Source of the DNA: UBA7672 sp038326205 | GTDB lineage: Bacteria; Pseudomonadota; Alphaproteobacteria; Caulobacterales; Hyphomonadaceae | Assembly (NCBI GenBank): GCA_038326205.1 | Contig: JBBQJV010000005.1 | Coordinates: 1-64,000 of the forward strand | Direction: 5' to 3' | DNA: 64,000 nt | Shown: positions 62,144-64,000 of the stretch, piece by piece | How positions within the stretch are numbered: position 1 is the stretch's first letter | Layout of the letters: each line of letters begins with the position of its first letter | Position numbers and translations under genes: made by a program | Notes under the pieces: model-generated | Told to the model about the DNA's origin: nothing | Database searches by the model: none | Seen by the model: the letters and a program-made list of their open reading frames with translations, nothing else

Positions 62144-64000
62144 CGCCGCCCGAACAGCCTCTCAATATCGCTGAGCTTCAGCTCGACGTAAGTCGGGCGG
62201 CCATGATTGCACTGGCCCGAATGCGGTGTCGATTCCATCTGGCGGAGCAGCGCGTTCATCTCCTCGGCGGTGAGGCGACGTCCGGCGCGAACGGAGCCGC
62301 GACAGGCCATGTTGCCCATCACCTCCTCCATGCGCTCCTTCAAAGCCAGGCCAGCCTCGTACTCGGCGAAGTCGTCCGCCAGATCGCGGATCAGCCCTTT
62401 CACGTCCATGGGGCCGAACAGCGCCGGCGTCGCGCGCACGGCAACAGCGCCGCGCCCGAACGGTTCGACCTCAAGCCCCATCTGCTCAAGCTCCCCCGCA
62501 CGATCGAGCACACGCAGCGCCTCCTCCTCGGACAGCTCCACGATCTCAGGGATCAGCAGCGCCTGACGCTTCACGCCTTCGCCGCCCATCTGCGCCTTCA
62601 TGCGTTCATAAACCAAACGCTCATGCGCGGCGTGCTGGTCGACGATCACCATGCCATCGGCTGTCTGCGCGATGATGTAAGTCTCATGCACCTGCGCCCG
62701 CGCCACGCCCAATGGCGGCGTTTCAACAGGCGCATCATCCGGCCGGGGCTCCACGCGTGCACTCGGAGCTCCCGCAAACGCATCGAACGTGGAGGCGCGA
62801 TTGTCCGACATTCCCGGATAAGGCGCGCCATACCCCGTGTCCGACACGACGGGCCGGGCGGGCGACCATTTCGCGTTGCGTGAGGCCCACTGCAGTGACG
62901 GCGCGACATGGCTGGTGGCCGCCCCCAACGCCGCGCCCGCAACGGTCGTGCTGGCGCGATGGCCCGCAGCGGCGAGCGCATGGCGCAATGCGCCGATCAT
63001 CAGGCCACGTACATTGGCAGCATCCCGGAAGCGAACTTCCGTTTTGGCGGGGTGAACGTTCACGTCGACCTGCATCGGATCGAGGTCGACAAAAAGCACC
63101 GCCATAGGATGTCGGTCGCGCGCGAGAAAATCCTGATACGCCGCGCGCAGCACACCGACCAGCAGCTTGTCCTTCACCGGCCTGCCATTCACGAATAGGT
63201 ACTGGTGCTGCGACGTACCGCGATTGAAAGTCGGCAAACCGGCAAAGCCTGAGACCCGCACGCCCTCGCGCTCCGCCTCGATCTCGACAGCGTTATCGCG
63301 GAACTCGCGGCCTAGCACGGCGCCAAGACGCTTCAGCCGCGCCTCGGTAAGCGTGCCTTGCTCGGCCTGCAGCTTGATGATCGCGCGCTCGTCAGTCTCC
63401 AGATAAAACGACACGTCCGCCCGCGTCAGCGCCAGACGCCGAACAGCGTCCGCGATCGCCTGCGACTCCGATCGTTCCGACTTCATGAATTTCAGGCGCG
63501 CGGGCGTCGCATAGAAAAGATCGCGCACGTCGACGCGCGTGCCATTGCTCGTCAGTCCACTCCACGGACCCGGCTTCGGCCCATCGATACGCCCGGCATC
63601 CACTGTGATCTCGAAAGCCCCGTCGGCGCCCTTCGCACGGCTGAGGATCGACAGCCGCGATACCGATCCAATCGACGGCAACGCCTCGCCCCGGAAGCCC
63701 ATGGTGCGGATATCCAGCAGGTCGACATGCCCGTCATCATCGGCGGTCAGTTTCGACGTCGCATGCCGCTCGATCGCGACCGGCAGTTCATCAACCGACA
63801 TACCATAGCCGTCATCCTCGACCATCAGCCGCGCCAGACCACCACCCTCGATGCGGACCCGGATGGCGCGCGCGCCGGCGTCCAGCGCATTCTCGATCAG
63901 CTCCTTGGCCGCGGCGGCCGGGCGCTCCACCACTTCGCCCGCAGCAATGCGGTTCACCGCGTCCAGCGGCAGGCGGCGGATGCGTCCTTCAGGGTGTTTC
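62140..64000 (-). CDS. mutL: DNA mismatch repair protein MutL (5' end outside window)
   Basis: MutL couples MutS mismatch recognition to strand nicking and repair. The reading frame continues past the window end: codons from 63957 upward encode EGRIRRLPLDAVNRIAAGEVVERP, so the initiator lies beyond base 64000. The N-terminal GHKL ATPase has LIENALDAGA, VEDDGYGM and TMGFRGEALPSIGSVS. The C-terminal domain has the metal motif DQHAAHERLVYE, matching DQHA(X)2E(X)4E, and a CNHGRP motif, both tied to endonuclease-active MutL. About 619 residues are visible. Confidence 0.95.
   Translation of the reverse strand, partial: KHPEGRIRRLPLDAVNRIAAGEVVERPAAAAKELIENALDAGARAIRVRIEGGGLARLMVEDDGYGMSVDELPVAIERHATSKLTADDDGHVDLLDIRTMGFRGEALPSIGSVSRLSILSRAKGADGAFEITVDAGRIDGPKPGPWSGLTSNGTRVDVRDLFYATPARLKFMKSERSESQAIADAVRRLALTRADVSFYLETDERAIIKLQAEQGTLTEARLKRLGAVLGREFRDNAVEIEAEREGVRVSGFAGLPTFNRGTSQHQYLFVNGRPVKDKLLVGVLRAAYQDFLARDRHPMAVLFVDLDPMQVDVNVHPAKTEVRFRDAANVRGLMIGALRHALAAAGHRASTTVAGAALGAATSHVAPSLQWASRNAKWSPARPVVSDTGYGAPYPGMSDNRASTFDAFAGAPSARVEPRPDDAPVETPPLGVARAQVHETYIIAQTADGMVIVDQHAAHERLVYERMKAQMGGEGVKRQALLIPEIVELSEEEALRVLDRAGELEQMGLEVEPFGRGAVAVRATPALFGPMDVKGLIRDLADDFAEYEAGLALKERMEEVMGNMACRGSVRAGRRLTAEEMNALLRQMESTPHSGQCNHGRPTYVELKLSDIERLFGRR

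Overview
This 64 kb window is a GC-rich, densely packed chromosomal segment from an alphaproteobacterium. The gene set and order point that way: the dac-tmk-holB-tatD block, the cytochrome aa3 block ctaC-ctaD-ctaB-small protein-ctaG-ctaE-DUF983-surf1-thrC-M16 peptidase, the queA/tgt pair, and a proteobacterial-type gshA. Caulobacterales or Hyphomonadaceae-like relatives are my best guess, but the sequence alone does not settle the family. I saw no insertion sequence, prophage, integrase or CRISPR array. The window reads as core chromosome with a few accessory loci.

Layout. 0.1-6.6 kb (+): RlpA, D-Ala-D-Ala carboxypeptidase, thymidylate kinase, DNA polymerase III delta prime, TatD, a PhnP-like metallo-hydrolase and MazG, mostly with overlapping or abutting ends. 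6.6-8.3 kb (-): a MobA/MocA-like nucleotidyltransferase coupled to XdhC (molybdenum cofactor maturation). 8.6-13.9 kb (+): a four-gene catabolic operon of a crotonase, two acyl-CoA synthetases and a luciferase-like monooxygenase, followed by about 320 bp of hairpin-rich non-coding DNA. 14.2-16.7 kb (-): a C4-dicarboxylate symporter and a SecF with no SecD beside it. 17-19.9 kb (+): a periplasmic EF-hand protein, a strong terminator, then an OmpR-type response regulator and its histidine kinase. 19.9-27 kb: an MHS-type transporter and three exported metallopeptidases (M61, M28, M14). 27.2-32.4 kb: the most unusual stretch. It holds a protein with weak resemblance to the Asp/Asn-hydroxylase fold, overlapping a small exported Asp-rich repeat protein; an outer-membrane beta-barrel; then an ECF sigma/anti-sigma pair divergent from an exported subtilase with a long Asp tract. 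32.5 kb: tRNA-Lys(TTT) with visible promoter and terminator. 32.7-37.6 kb: two lipoproteins, tgt, queA and gatB. 37.7-50 kb (-): an esterase, an EAL phosphodiesterase, an M16 peptidase, thrC and the complete aa3 oxidase biogenesis block. 50-64 kb: a TPR protein, TldD, a POT peptide transporter, gshA, rsmE, ubiA, a DUF3298-like protein, tadA, rsmD, a CPBP protease, quinone oxidoreductase, rnhB and mutL (cut by the window end).

How the genes work together. The aa3 block supplies core subunits I, II and III, heme O synthesis, copper delivery and SURF1 assembly of the terminal oxidase. queA and tgt act in queuosine modification, gatB in tRNA-dependent amidation, tadA in inosine formation, and rsmD and rsmE in 16S methylation. 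MutL carries the endonuclease signature, which suggests methyl-independent mismatch repair. Five convergent gene pairs end in an interleaved stop motif (CTAG or CTAA), so many neighbouring transcripts have no intergenic space for a terminator.

The best leads for new biology are the 27.2-32.4 kb secreted Asp-rich locus, the Tgt that has lost two zinc-ligand cysteines, the crotonase lacking both classical catalytic glutamates, and the hairpin cluster at 13.9-14.1 kb. All functional calls come from reading the sequence and recalled family features; no database search was run.
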